From: Granulicella mallensis MP5ACTX8
Lineage (GTDB): Bacteria; Acidobacteriota; Terriglobia; Terriglobales; Acidobacteriaceae
Length of the DNA stretch: 64,000 nucleotides
Direction: 5' to 3'
Assembly (NCBI RefSeq): GCF_000178955.2
Contig: NC_016631.1
Span: forward strand, 5,704,001 to 5,768,000
Of this stretch, positions 34,025 to 42,118 are shown in pieces. Below the pieces are notes generated by a model, which was not told the DNA's origin, searched no databases, and worked only from the letters and a program-made list of their open reading frames with translations. Each line of letters opens with the position of its first letter. Positions within the stretch are counted from its first letter, which is position 1. Position numbers and translations under genes: made by a program.

Positions 34025-34430
34025 ACCCGGTGCCTGGCGCCGGGCGATTCTTGCAACCAGCCTCAAACGAAACAAGCTCGCTGTAGTCGGTCTCGCCATC
34101 GCGCTGGGTATCCTGCCAGCCGGTATGGCGCTTCGCGGCACCATGGCAGCAGCGCAACAGCACGGCCCTGTACAGAGGCTTGTAGAGGGCAAAGTCGAAA
34201 CCAAGGACGGTGCGGGAATCAAAGGTGCCATCGTGTACCTGAAGGACACCCGGACCCTTGCCATCAAGAGCTTCATCGCCGACGATGCTGGCAGCTTCCG
34301 CTTCGGACAGCTTTCGACCAGCACCGACTATGAGATTTGGGCGGAGCTCAACGGCAAAAAATCCAAGACCAAGAGCATCAGCTCCTTCGACAACAAGAAT
34401 TATTTCAACTTCACATTGCTGATCGGTTGA
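34017..34430 (+). CDS. Membrane-anchored carboxypeptidase-regulatory-like protein
   Basis: A 137-residue protein with a basic N-terminus, one hydrophobic segment ([20 protein letters not shown]) acting as signal anchor or cleaved signal (AAAQQ follows), then a beta-sandwich: [58 protein letters not shown]. This is the carboxypeptidase-D regulatory fold common in Acidobacteriota surface proteins. Its ATG overlaps the end of the LysW-like gene, so the two are coupled. A role in extracellular binding is guessed. Confidence 0.75.
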   Translation: MSKPGAWRRAILATSLKRNKLAVVGLAIALGILPAGMALRGTMAAAQQHGPVQRLVEGKVETKDGAGIKGAIVYLKDTRTLAIKSFIADDAGSFRFGQLSTSTDYEIWAELNGKKSKTKSISSFDNKNYFNFTLLIG

Positions 34431-34442
34431 AGCCTACACGTT

Positions 34443-34466
34443 GCCATCCGGCCTGTGCCGGATGGC
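34443..34466 (+). terminator. Hairpin after the LysW-like operon
   Basis: GCCATCCGGC and GCCGGATGGC form a perfect 10-bp stem with a CTGT loop, 13 bases past the stop at 34430. A short delayed TTTT occurs about 12 bases later, so it is a weak intrinsic terminator at best. Confidence 0.5.
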
Positions 34467-34507
34467 CAGCGCTGTAGATTTTCCTGTAAAAGCGAAACTT
34501 AGGCGAA

Positions 34508-34513
34508 TATAAT
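34508..34513 (+). promoter_or_regulatory. TATAAT -10 box before the Y-family polymerase gene
   Basis: GAATATAATCGCC carries a consensus -10, 15 bases before ATG 34529, giving a leader of about 8-9 bases, too short for a Shine-Dalgarno. The TATAATCG context is the same as at 1167 and 3836. No LexA-type palindrome is evident. Confidence 0.5.
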
Positions 34514-34528
34514 CGCCTGAGTGATCCT

Positions 34529-35851
34529 ATGGCTGATGCCGCCCATCCCGATCTCTTCAGCTTCCTGCATATCGACCTGAACTCCTTCTTCGCCTCGGTC
34601 GAACAGCAACTGCATCCCGAATATCGCGGCAAACCTACGGCGGTGGTACCCACCATGGCCGACACCACCTGCTGCATCGCCGCCAGCTACGAGGCCAAAG
34701 CTCTCGGCATCAAGACCGGGACACGTGTCGGGGACGCGAAGAAGATCTGCCCGGAGATCATTCTCGTCAACGGCGACCACGCCGAATACTCCAGGTTCTC
34801 GCACGCCATTGCGGTCGCGGTCGAGGGTGTCTGCCCGGTCGCACACACGCCCTCCATCGACGAGATGGTCTGTCAGCTCATGGGACGCGAACGCCAGCCT
34901 CCCGCCGCCCGCCAGATCGCACTCGCGATCAAGCAGGCCATCAAGGACAAAGTCGGCGAGACGCTGCGCTGCTCCATCGGCATGGCGCCGAACCGCTATC
35001 TCGCCAAGATCGCCAGCGATATGCAGAAGCCGGACGGGCTCATCGGCCTGTTGCCCTCACAGTTGCCACGGGCTCTCGCTCACCTGGAGTTACGTGACCT
35101 TCCCGGGGTTGGCGCGCGGACGGAGGTTCGGCTGAAGGCCAAGGGCGTCAACACCATGACGGACCTCCTGGCACTCGACCGCAACGGCATGCACAAGCTC
35201 ATGGACTCGGTGTGGGGCGACCGCATGTACCACTGGCTGCGCGGGCACGATACCGGCGACAACGGCGCACCGGTCCCGAGCGAGCTCCAGAAGTCCCTCG
35301 GCCACTCCCATGTGCTCGCTCCCGAGCATCGCTCCCAGGAAGGGGCCTGGGCCGTCGCTCACAAGCTGCTGCATAAGGGCGCCATGCGCCTGCGGATGGA
35401 GAAGTTCTACACCAGCTCCCTCTCGGTGACGATCAAGTACGCCCTCACGCGCGAGGAGACCGCACGAGTCTCCAAAACCAAGCAGCATACCAGCGGCATT
35501 CGGCACGCGGGCTGGGGCATGGAGGCCCGCTTTCGTCCCTGCCAGGACACCCTGTCGCTTCTGGAAGCGCTGCAAGGCTGCTGGAAGCAGCGGCCCCAGG
35601 AAGACCTGCATCAGAAGCCGTTCTTCGTCGGCGTCACGATGCGCAACCTCATTCCCGAGGACGAGATGCAGACGAGGCTCTTTGAAGAGCCGGGCAATCG
35701 CTCCCAGCTCTCAGCCACCATGGACAAGCTGAATCTGAAGTACGGCCATACCACCCTGCACTTCGCCGGCATGCTGACGGCGAAAGAGGCAGCCCCCACG
35801 CGTATCGCGTTTACGCAGATTCCTGTGCAGTATGGAACCGACTGGATGTAG
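34529..35851 (+). CDS. Y-family DNA polymerase (DinB/Pol IV-like)
   Basis: A 440-residue translesion polymerase. The metal-binding motif HIDLNSFFASVEQ lies at about 14-26, the fingers segment AASYEAKALGIKTGTRV at about 51-67, and the second acidic motif SIDEM near 109. LRDLPGVGARTEVRLKAKGV is the helix-hairpin-helix of the thumb. The little-finger domain covers about 255-420. It resembles DinB but lies on a branch of longer Acidobacteriota homologues, so I do not give a symbol. It is likely error-prone synthesis across damage; no imuA or dnaE2 is nearby. Confidence 0.9.
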   Translation: MADAAHPDLFSFLHIDLNSFFASVEQQLHPEYRGKPTAVVPTMADTTCCIAASYEAKALGIKTGTRVGDAKKICPEIILVNGDHAEYSRFSHAIAVAVEGVCPVAHTPSIDEMVCQLMGRERQPPAARQIALAIKQAIKDKVGETLRCSIGMAPNRYLAKIASDMQKPDGLIGLLPSQLPRALAHLELRDLPGVGARTEVRLKAKGVNTMTDLLALDRNGMHKLMDSVWGDRMYHWLRGHDTGDNGAPVPSELQKSLGHSHVLAPEHRSQEGAWAVAHKLLHKGAMRLRMEKFYTSSLSVTIKYALTREETARVSKTKQHTSGIRHAGWGMEARFRPCQDTLSLLEALQGCWKQRPQEDLHQKPFFVGVTMRNLIPEDEMQTRLFEEPGNRSQLSATMDKLNLKYGHTTLHFAGMLTAKEAAPTRIAFTQIPVQYGTDWM

Positions 35852-35853
35852 AT

Positions 35854-36405
35854 CTAGGCCTCGGGATCTCCGGCGGGAGAAGACCAGCGTGCCAGAGGCT
35901 TCCGCACGTACACCACAATGGTCTCGGCAATGCGGTCATGCACGCACTGGCGGTTGCGGTTGATGTAGTACTGCACGAAGCCAAAGCCGCCTTCGAGCAA
36001 CGAAGCACCATAGCCTAGGGCGCGTTCGATCGACTGCCACCAGCCGACCTCTTTGTGCGTCAGCGACATCACCCGGATACCCATCAAATACTTGCCCGGA
36101 GTCTGCCCCTTACCCAGCTTCAAGGCCACCCCAAAGTACAGCACGGACTCTGCCAGCTCCTCAATCTTGTGCCCCGCCTCCATCATGAACCAGCCGAAGG
36201 TGCCTGCGACAGCCTCGTCAGAGCCGTGGTGCCTCAAGAAACCGAACGGCGCCCGGAGAATGGCCACAATCAAAAAATCGATGAGGAGCGCCCAGCTACG
36301 GCGGCGAAAGCTCGCCAGCGGCAATCCATCGAGTTCATCCATCCGATGCGTCTCATGCGCACGGAAGCTCCGCTTCTCGGTTAAGCGTTTCAGGTTTTTC
36401 AGCAT
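35854..36405 (-). CDS. RDD-family membrane protein
   Basis: A 183-residue protein with the RDD signature: ASFRRRSWALLIDFLIVAIL (Arg, Asp) in the first segment and a later QTPGKYLMGIRVMS ahead of RALGYGASLLEG. It has two or three membrane segments and ends cytosolic. Function of the family is mostly unknown; some members are Na+/H+ antiporters. ATG 36405 is preferred because a TAAAGT hexamer ends 7 bases before it, echoing the leaderless pattern; a GTG at 36426 is the alternative. It converges with the polymerase gene with only 2 bases between stops. Confidence 0.78.
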   Translation of the reverse strand: MLKNLKRLTEKRSFRAHETHRMDELDGLPLASFRRRSWALLIDFLIVAILRAPFGFLRHHGSDEAVAGTFGWFMMEAGHKIEELAESVLYFGVALKLGKGQTPGKYLMGIRVMSLTHKEVGWWQSIERALGYGASLLEGGFGFVQYYINRNRQCVHDRIAETIVVYVRKPLARWSSPAGDPEA

Positions 36406-36574
36406 GCTATCTACTTTAGCCGACACTTAACCGGCTTTCGTGACACTTTTCGTAAACGGCGGCGATCCTGAAAAGAACCACATGACAAACGTCACCCCGC
36501 TTTGCTGACGACACTCACTGCCTTTTGATCTCGCGCACTTCGATACTCAGTCCTGTAATCCCAAGGAGCAAGCG

Positions 36575-37552
36575 ATGAGCGTCACAGCAGCATTCCCCGA
36601 AACCAGACAGGCCACTAACTCCCGCGACACCGTTGCCTCCCTGGGCAACATCACCAAGCGCTACAGCAATGGCGTGGTCGCACTCGATGGACTATCCCTC
36701 TCCCTGCGGCGCGGCGAGATCGTCGCCCTGCTGGGACCGAACGGCGCAGGCAAGTCCACCGCCGTAAAGCTGATGATGGGCCTCAGCACGCCGACAGCGG
36801 GAGACGTCCGCATCTTCGGCGCGGACCCACGTAACGCCGCCGCGCGCATCCGCACCGGAGTGATGCTGCAGGTGGGCCGCGCCCCCGAGATGCTGCGCGT
36901 TCGCGAGCACCTCGCGATCTTTCGCGGCTACTACCCCAACCCAATGCCCTACGCCGAGATCGTCAAAGCCGCCGGTCTGGAAGGAATCGAGGCTCGCATG
37001 TTCGGCCAGCTCTCCGGCGGCCAGAAGCAGCGCGTGCTCTTCGGCATGGCACTCGCGGGCGACCCCGACCTCATCTTCCTCGACGAGCCGACCGTCGGGC
37101 TCGACATCGAAGCCCGGCGCGGCATGTGGGCGCAGATTCGCGACCTCGCGGCTCGCGGCAAGACCGTGCTGCTCACGACGCACTACCTCGAAGAGGCCGA
37201 CGCACTCGCTCATCGCATCGTGGTCATCAACAAGGGACGCGTGGTGTGCGAGGGCACGCCTGCCGAGGTGAAGTCGATGGGCGCAGGGTTGGCCAGTCCG
37301 AACGGCACGAGTCCTGGCGTAAATGGCGTAAAGATCATCCGCTGCGTGACTACGCTCACCAGCGAACATCTGCTCGCGATGCCCGGCGTCTCGGCTGTCG
37401 AACCGCACGGCAATCTCACAATCGTCACCAGCACGCAGCCCGAATCCACACTGCGCGAGATGCTCGCTCTCGACCAGCAGCTTCACGCCCTCGAAGTACA
37501 AAGCCCCGCGCTGGAAGACGCCTTCCTGGCCCTCACCGCAGACCCCTCCTAG
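36575..37552 (+). CDS. ABC exporter ATP-binding protein
   Basis: A 325-residue ATPase: Walker A GPNGAGKST at 54-62, signature QLSGGQKQR, Walker B DLIFLDEPTVGLD, switch LTTHYLEEAD. The C-terminal 90 residues form the regulatory domain seen in DrrA/YadG-like exporters. AAGGAG stands before ATG 36575. The permease gene follows after 66 bases and a two-component system after that, so the exporter is probably induced by the signal sensed by the kinase, as for antimicrobial-efflux units in Firmicutes. The substrate is unknown. Confidence 0.92.
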   Translation: MSVTAAFPETRQATNSRDTVASLGNITKRYSNGVVALDGLSLSLRRGEIVALLGPNGAGKSTAVKLMMGLSTPTAGDVRIFGADPRNAAARIRTGVMLQVGRAPEMLRVREHLAIFRGYYPNPMPYAEIVKAAGLEGIEARMFGQLSGGQKQRVLFGMALAGDPDLIFLDEPTVGLDIEARRGMWAQIRDLAARGKTVLLTTHYLEEADALAHRIVVINKGRVVCEGTPAEVKSMGAGLASPNGTSPGVNGVKIIRCVTTLTSEHLLAMPGVSAVEPHGNLTIVTSTQPESTLREMLALDQQLHALEVQSPALEDAFLALTADPS

Positions 37553-37618
37553 CTCATCGCCTCAAAGCTCGACGCTCAAAACCAACCCCGACAGCCAACG
37601 CCCCCTACGGAGAACCCC

Positions 37619-38425
37619 ATGTCGACCACCACTCTTTCCGCTCCCACCATCCCCGCCAACGATCTCACGCGCAGTCTTCCTATCTTTGCCCGCGAGGCGC
37701 GCTTCGAGTTCGTCCGCCTGCTGCGCACACGCACTTTTTCCCTCTCCGTCATCGGCTTCCCGGTGATGTTCTACGTGCTCTTCGGTCTGCTGATGAACCG
37801 GGGAGAGAGCCTGGGCGGAATCACCGTTGCCAAGTACATGCTGGGCGGTTACGCGGTCTTCGGACTGGTCGGAGCTGCGCTCTTCGGGATCGGTGTCGGA
37901 ATGGCCGCGGACTTCAGCGCCGGCTGGCTGGAGCTCAAGCGCGCCAGTCCCATGCCGCCGCTGGCGTATCTGCTGGCCAAGTGCTGCACAGCAATGGCCT
38001 TTGGAGCCATCATCGTCAGCCTGCTGGCGGTGCTGGGAATCTCCTTCGGACACGTCCACCTGACGCTCGACGAGTACGCCCACATGATCGCCTTCAGCCT
38101 GGCCGGTGCCATTCCCTTCGCCAGCCTCGGCCTGGTCGTCGCCCTGGTCGTGCCCTTCAACTCCGCGCCCGGCATCGCCAACCTCATCTACCTGCCGATG
38201 AGCTTCTGCAGTGGCCTGTGGGTTCCCTTCCAACTCCTGCCGCACGCGGTAAAGGCGATCGCGCCCTTTCTGCCGACGTATCATCTGGCGCAGCTCATGC
38301 TCGGCGCACTCGGCGCGCCCTCGTCCGGCACCGCCAGCAGCCACTGGTCGAACCTCCTGGGTTTTACCCTGCTGATGCTCGGCATCGCGTGGATCGCCTT
38401 CCGCCGCAGGGAGCAGAATGCCTAG
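37619..38425 (+). CDS. ABC-2 type permease
   Basis: A 268-residue inner-membrane permease with six hydrophobic segments and the ABC-2 signature region LIYLPMSFCSGLWVPFQLLPHAVK near 205-230. It partners the ATPase just upstream. One large alternative frame on the same strand (37126-38451) overlaps both genes and is a GC-rich shadow. Confidence 0.9.
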   Translation: MSTTTLSAPTIPANDLTRSLPIFAREARFEFVRLLRTRTFSLSVIGFPVMFYVLFGLLMNRGESLGGITVAKYMLGGYAVFGLVGAALFGIGVGMAADFSAGWLELKRASPMPPLAYLLAKCCTAMAFGAIIVSLLAVLGISFGHVHLTLDEYAHMIAFSLAGAIPFASLGLVVALVVPFNSAPGIANLIYLPMSFCSGLWVPFQLLPHAVKAIAPFLPTYHLAQLMLGALGAPSSGTASSHWSNLLGFTLLMLGIAWIAFRRREQNA

Positions 38426-38467
38426 CTGGAATTTGCCGCCGCGCGGCGTAAACTTCAGAGGCCAGCC

Positions 38468-39565
38468 ATGATGAACGCAAAGACCATTTCGATGCGGCAG
38501 AAGGGCGCCTGGATATGGTTTGCCTATACCGGGTTCATCTTCATCGAGCCAATCGTGGAGCCGAGTTGGCATCGCTGGCTCATCGCGCTCGCGAGCCTGG
38601 CCGTCTTCGTCGTTATCTTCACGATCTATGTACGCGCTGTGGATTGCGGCAGCCGCCTTGTCTACTGGATGATCGCAGCCACCTTCGCTCTGGGGCTCAT
38701 TACCTTTCCGTGGAATGGCGGCGCCTCGACGTTTTTCGTATATACCGCCGCCTTCCTTCCCTTCAGTGTTCGCTCCACGAAGCGCGTGCTATTCCTCTTT
38801 CTCGTCGAGGCGCTCTGCATTCTTGCCGAATCTCATTTCTTCTATCACGGCCTGGCTAACGGATTCTTCGCTATCTTCCTTCTCCTCATCGTCGGCGGCA
38901 GCAACATCTTCTTCGCGGAACAGCGGCGAGCCGAAAACAGGCTTCATGCTGCGCAGGAAGAGAACATTGCCCTGGCCGCGGTCGCCGAACGCGAGCGCAT
39001 TGCACGCGACCTGCACGACGTGCTCGGCCATACACTGAGCGTCATCGTCCTGAAGGCCGAACTGGCAGGGAGACTCATCGAGCGCGATCCGCAACGCGCA
39101 GCCACAGAGATCGGCGACGTTGAACGCACGGCACGCACCGCACTCGCCGAGGTGCGCGAGGCCATCGGGGGTTACCGCGCTCGTGGACTGGCGGCTGAAA
39201 TCGAGACTGCGCGGCGCACTCTCGATGCCGCCGGAGTCAAGCTGACCGTCGAAAACAACATGGGCAACTCCAAGCTCGCGGCCACCGAAGAGACGGTACT
39301 AGCTCTGGCGCTACGCGAGGCCGTGACCAATATCGTTCGTCATGCGCAGGCGAAGAATTGCCGTCTGCGCTTCGTCTCCGAGAACGGGCAGCGCCGTCTC
39401 CTCATAGAGGACGATGGTGAGCACGCACTGGTTCGCGAAGGCAATGGTCTGCGCGGAATGCGCGAGCGCATAGAAGCGTTGGGAGGCAGCCTGCGCCTGG
39501 AACGCGAACGCGGCACACGGTTGTTTATCGAGCTTCCATTGCGCGCTGAGGGTGTGGTCTCGTGA
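38468..39565 (+). CDS. Sensor histidine kinase (HisKA_3, NarL-partner type)
   Basis: A 365-residue membrane kinase. Five or six hydrophobic segments fill residues 15-150, with very short loops, as in intramembrane-sensing DesK/LiaS-like kinases. The HisKA_3 box RERIARDLHDVLGHTLSVI contains the phospho-acceptor His183. The ATPase domain has EAVTNIVRHAQAKNC (N box), LIEDDGEH (G1-like) and GNGLRGMRERIEALGG (G2). Its TGA overlaps the GTG of the response regulator (GTGA). Confidence 0.92.
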   Translation: MMNAKTISMRQKGAWIWFAYTGFIFIEPIVEPSWHRWLIALASLAVFVVIFTIYVRAVDCGSRLVYWMIAATFALGLITFPWNGGASTFFVYTAAFLPFSVRSTKRVLFLFLVEALCILAESHFFYHGLANGFFAIFLLLIVGGSNIFFAEQRRAENRLHAAQEENIALAAVAERERIARDLHDVLGHTLSVIVLKAELAGRLIERDPQRAATEIGDVERTARTALAEVREAIGGYRARGLAAEIETARRTLDAAGVKLTVENNMGNSKLAATEETVLALALREAVTNIVRHAQAKNCRLRFVSENGQRRLLIEDDGEHALVREGNGLRGMRERIEALGGSLRLERERGTRLFIELPLRAEGVVS

Positions 39566-40185
39566 GCGCAGCGGGTAAGAAAATTCGGGTCCTGCTCGCT
39601 GAAGACCAGACCATGCTGCGCGGCGCGCTCGCCGCCCTGCTCGAACTTGAACCCGATATCTGCGTGATTGCGCAGGCAGCCAACGGCCGCGAGGCCCAGC
39701 GACTCGCGCGCGAGTTCACTCCCGACGTCGTCGTCACCGATATCGAGATGCCCGAGATGACGGGGCTCGAGTTCGCCGCTGCGTTGAAGGAGAGCGAGTC
39801 GAAGTCGCGGGTGATCATCCTGACCACCTTCGCGCGCCCCGGCTATCTGCGCCGCGCACTCGATGCCGGAGCCCGTGGCTATCTGCTGAAAGAACGTCCC
39901 GCGAGCGAACTTGCCGAAGCCATCCGCCGCGTTCACGCCGGTCTCCGCGCGGTCGATCCGGCGCTGGCCGCCGAGGCCTGGAGCGCAGACGAGGATCCCC
40001 TCAGCGAGCGCGAACGCCGCATCCTGCAACGCGCCGGCGATGGCCGTTCCTCTGCCGAGATCGCCGCCGAGCTGCGGCTCTCGGAGGGCACCGTGCGCAA
40101 CTATCTCTCTGAAGCCATCGCCAAGCTCGGTGCGGCAAACCGTGTGGACGCCGCCAGAATTGCGCGCGCGCGAGGCTGGTTGTAA
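39562..40185 (+). CDS. NarL/FixJ-type response regulator
   Basis: A 207-residue DNA-binding regulator. The receiver domain has the acid pair in LLAEDQ, phospho-acceptor Asp60 in VVVTDIEMPEM, Thr in ILTTF and Lys in YLLKERP. The LuxR-type helix-turn-helix is LSERERRILQRAGDGRSSAEIAAEL...SEGTVRNYLSEAIAKLG. It is coupled to the kinase gene and is the likely activator of the upstream ABC exporter. Confidence 0.94.
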   Translation: MSAAGKKIRVLLAEDQTMLRGALAALLELEPDICVIAQAANGREAQRLAREFTPDVVVTDIEMPEMTGLEFAAALKESESKSRVIILTTFARPGYLRRALDAGARGYLLKERPASELAEAIRRVHAGLRAVDPALAAEAWSADEDPLSERERRILQRAGDGRSSAEIAAELRLSEGTVRNYLSEAIAKLGAANRVDAARIARARGWL

Positions 40186-40218
40186 TGTCTCGTTTAATAT
40201 CTCTATCCAAGGGTTCGC

Positions 40219-40259
40219 ATTTGCTTTTCTTTCTGTCATTCCCGCAGGGAATCTGCTTC
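40219..40259. repeat. Family B repeat, half copy
   Basis: TTTGCTTTTCTTTCTGTCATTCCCGCAGGGAATCTGCTTCT-type sequence matches the left arm of the family B element at 21086 without its right arm. It abuts the gluQ start, so a complete element may have been cut down here. Confidence 0.6.
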
Positions 40260-40271
40260 TAAGGCCAGGGT

Positions 40272-41093
40272 ATGAGTCCATCCACTTACATCGGACGCCT
40301 TGCGCCTTCGCCCACGGGCCTCTTGCACCTGGGCCACGCACGCACCTTCTGGATCGCCTATGAACGTGCCCGCGCCGCCAACGGCAAGCTCTGGCTGCGC
40401 GACGAAGACCTCGACCCGCAACGCTCGCGTGCAGACTTCGCGGCAGCGATGCGCGAAGATCTGCAGTGGCTCGGCATCACCTGGGACGCGGAGATGCGCC
40501 AGAGCGAGCGCATCGCGCTTTACCGGGAGGCCATGGAGAAGCTGCTTCGCGAGGGCTTCGTCTATCCCTGCACCTGCAGCCGAAAGGATCTGCAACAAGC
40601 CACCCAGGCCCCACACGAAGATAGCGAGGATGAGCCGATCTACAACGGGCGCTGTCGATCCTCCTCTGCGCCAATAGCAGCGCTCGCACCGAACACCAAC
40701 TATCGCTTCCGCGTTCCCGACGGCGAAGCCCTTCGTTTCATCGACGCGCACGCCGGGCCACAGAGTTTTGTCGCCGGTTGCGATGCGAATGCGGATTTTG
40801 GCGACTTCCTCGTATGGCGCAAGGATGGCCTCCCCAGCTATCAGCTCGCCTGCGTCGTAGACGATGCGGCCATGCGCATCACCGAAGTGGTGCGCGGGCG
40901 TGATCTCCTCAAATCGACAGCGCGGCAGATTCTGCTGCAACGCGCCCTCGGGTTTAGCACTCCGGGCTACTTCCACTGCGACCTGATGCGCGACGATACG
41001 GGCGTTCGCCTCGCCAAACGTCATGATGCGCTGAGTCTGCGCGCGATGCGCGAGGCTGGTTTGTCGACGCAGGATGTACGTGAGCGCTTTTAG
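40272..41093 (+). CDS. gluQ: Glutamyl-Q tRNA(Asp) synthetase
   Basis: A 273-residue truncated GluRS paralogue, lacking the anticodon-binding domain, that attaches glutamate to the queuosine base of tRNA-Asp. YIGRLAPSPTGLLHLGHART is the first class I signature (HLGH). The zinc site is formed by YPCTCSRKD and YNGRC. VVRGRDLL and GYFHCDLMRDDTGVRLAKRHDA give the KMSKS-equivalent. It implies that the cell makes queuosine-modified tRNA. Confidence 0.92.
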   Translation: MSPSTYIGRLAPSPTGLLHLGHARTFWIAYERARAANGKLWLRDEDLDPQRSRADFAAAMREDLQWLGITWDAEMRQSERIALYREAMEKLLREGFVYPCTCSRKDLQQATQAPHEDSEDEPIYNGRCRSSSAPIAALAPNTNYRFRVPDGEALRFIDAHAGPQSFVAGCDANADFGDFLVWRKDGLPSYQLACVVDDAAMRITEVVRGRDLLKSTARQILLQRALGFSTPGYFHCDLMRDDTGVRLAKRHDALSLRAMREAGLSTQDVRERF

Positions 41094-41149
41094 GGGTATT
41101 TCAAGAAAGCACGTATACCTCTCGTAAAGCCGTCTTTTGCTGTTGCTTG

Positions 41150-41196
41150 TTTTTCGTCGTCATCCTGAGCCGTAGGCTCAGGATGACGACGAAAAA
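41150..41196. repeat. Perfect 22-bp palindrome, minimal family C unit
   Basis: TTTTTCGTCGTCATCCTGAG extended by CC, a 3-base GTA loop, and the exact inverse ending in GACGAAAAA. On either strand the hairpin is flanked by a T-run, so it would work as a bidirectional intrinsic terminator after gluQ. It contains the CATCCTGAG element end in both orientations. Confidence 0.85.
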
Positions 41197-41253
41197 CAGA
41201 CAACCACCCACCTCTCCACCCAAATCTGCATCTCACCCGGAGTGAGGTGAGAC

Positions 41254-41889
41254 ATGCGTAATGCTTTCAAAGCCGCAACCATCCTATGCGCGGCGACACT
41301 CCTATCGACCGGCTGCAAAAAGACCGCCGACAACACCCTCAACTACAAGAGCGCTATCGACACCTACTACGCAGCGCACCCCTCCTGCCTCTGGCCGCAG
41401 CCCATCCAGTTTCCTGCGCAGGTCGACACCTCTGACACGAGCAAGACCGCTCCCTATGACGCGCTCTTCGATCAGGGGCTTCTCACAAGAAACGCCAGCG
41501 AGAAGAAGGTGCTCATCATCGCAACCAAGCGAGTCACCAACTACGATCTGAGCGATAACGGACGCAGCACGTGGACCGCAGACACAACGCAACCGGGCTT
41601 CGGCAACTTCTGCTATGGACACCGCACGGTGCAGTCGATCGACAGTGCCTCTCCCAACAGTGGTCAGCCGGGTGCGACGACCCAGGTAAGCTACCACTTC
41701 GGCTTCTCGGGCGCGCCCGCATGGGCACAGGCCGCGGAGACACAGAACGCCTTCCCACATGTAAAGGACGACCTCTCGAACGGCAGTGCAACCGCCACCC
41801 TCGTGGACACCAGCAATGGATGGCAGGTCCAGCCGCCGGCAACAAGCTCTCAGCCGGTTACAGGCGCGGACGGCAAGATCGTGGAGTAG
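41254..41889 (+). CDS. Putative lipoprotein, function unknown
   Basis: A 211-residue secreted protein with a type II signal peptide: basic start MRNAFKAA, hydrophobic core and lipobox LLSTGC, giving a lipid-modified Cys near residue 21. The mature part has no recognised domain; it contains FGNFCYGHRTVQSID and VSYHFGFSGAPAWA segments that look beta-rich. GAGGTGAGAC precedes the ATG. I do not recognise a family. Confidence 0.7.
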   Translation: MRNAFKAATILCAATLLSTGCKKTADNTLNYKSAIDTYYAAHPSCLWPQPIQFPAQVDTSDTSKTAPYDALFDQGLLTRNASEKKVLIIATKRVTNYDLSDNGRSTWTADTTQPGFGNFCYGHRTVQSIDSASPNSGQPGATTQVSYHFGFSGAPAWAQAAETQNAFPHVKDDLSNGSATATLVDTSNGWQVQPPATSSQPVTGADGKIVE

Positions 41890-41913
41890 TGGAGAAAAGC
41901 AACTGTCTTTTGC

Positions 41914-42112
41914 CTTTGCTTTTCTTGTTGTCATTCCGAGCGTAGCGAGCGAATCTGCTTCCTCCCGTTCTTCGGTCGCATCACCCAGAAATACACGCGC
42001 TATAACGGAGACCGGCTTGAACGGGCGCACAACGTTTGCGGTGATACTGGCGAAAAGCGGGAGGAAGCAGATTCACTCGCTGCGCTCGGAATGACAAACC
42101 AGAAAAGCAAAG
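41914..42112. repeat. Long palindromic intergenic repeat, family A (copy 2)
   Basis: Arms GTCATTCCGAGCGTAGCGAG and CTCGCTGCGCTCGGAATGAC flank about 115 bases with the shared CACAACGTTTGCGGTGA core. It sits between the convergent lipoprotein and S9 peptidase genes. Confidence 0.85.
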
Positions 42113-42118
42113 CAACTG

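Noticed and set aside
37126-38451. 441-codon plus-strand frame
   Set aside because: It overlaps the ABC ATPase and permease in another frame; the product is Arg/His-rich low-complexity text typical of shadows.
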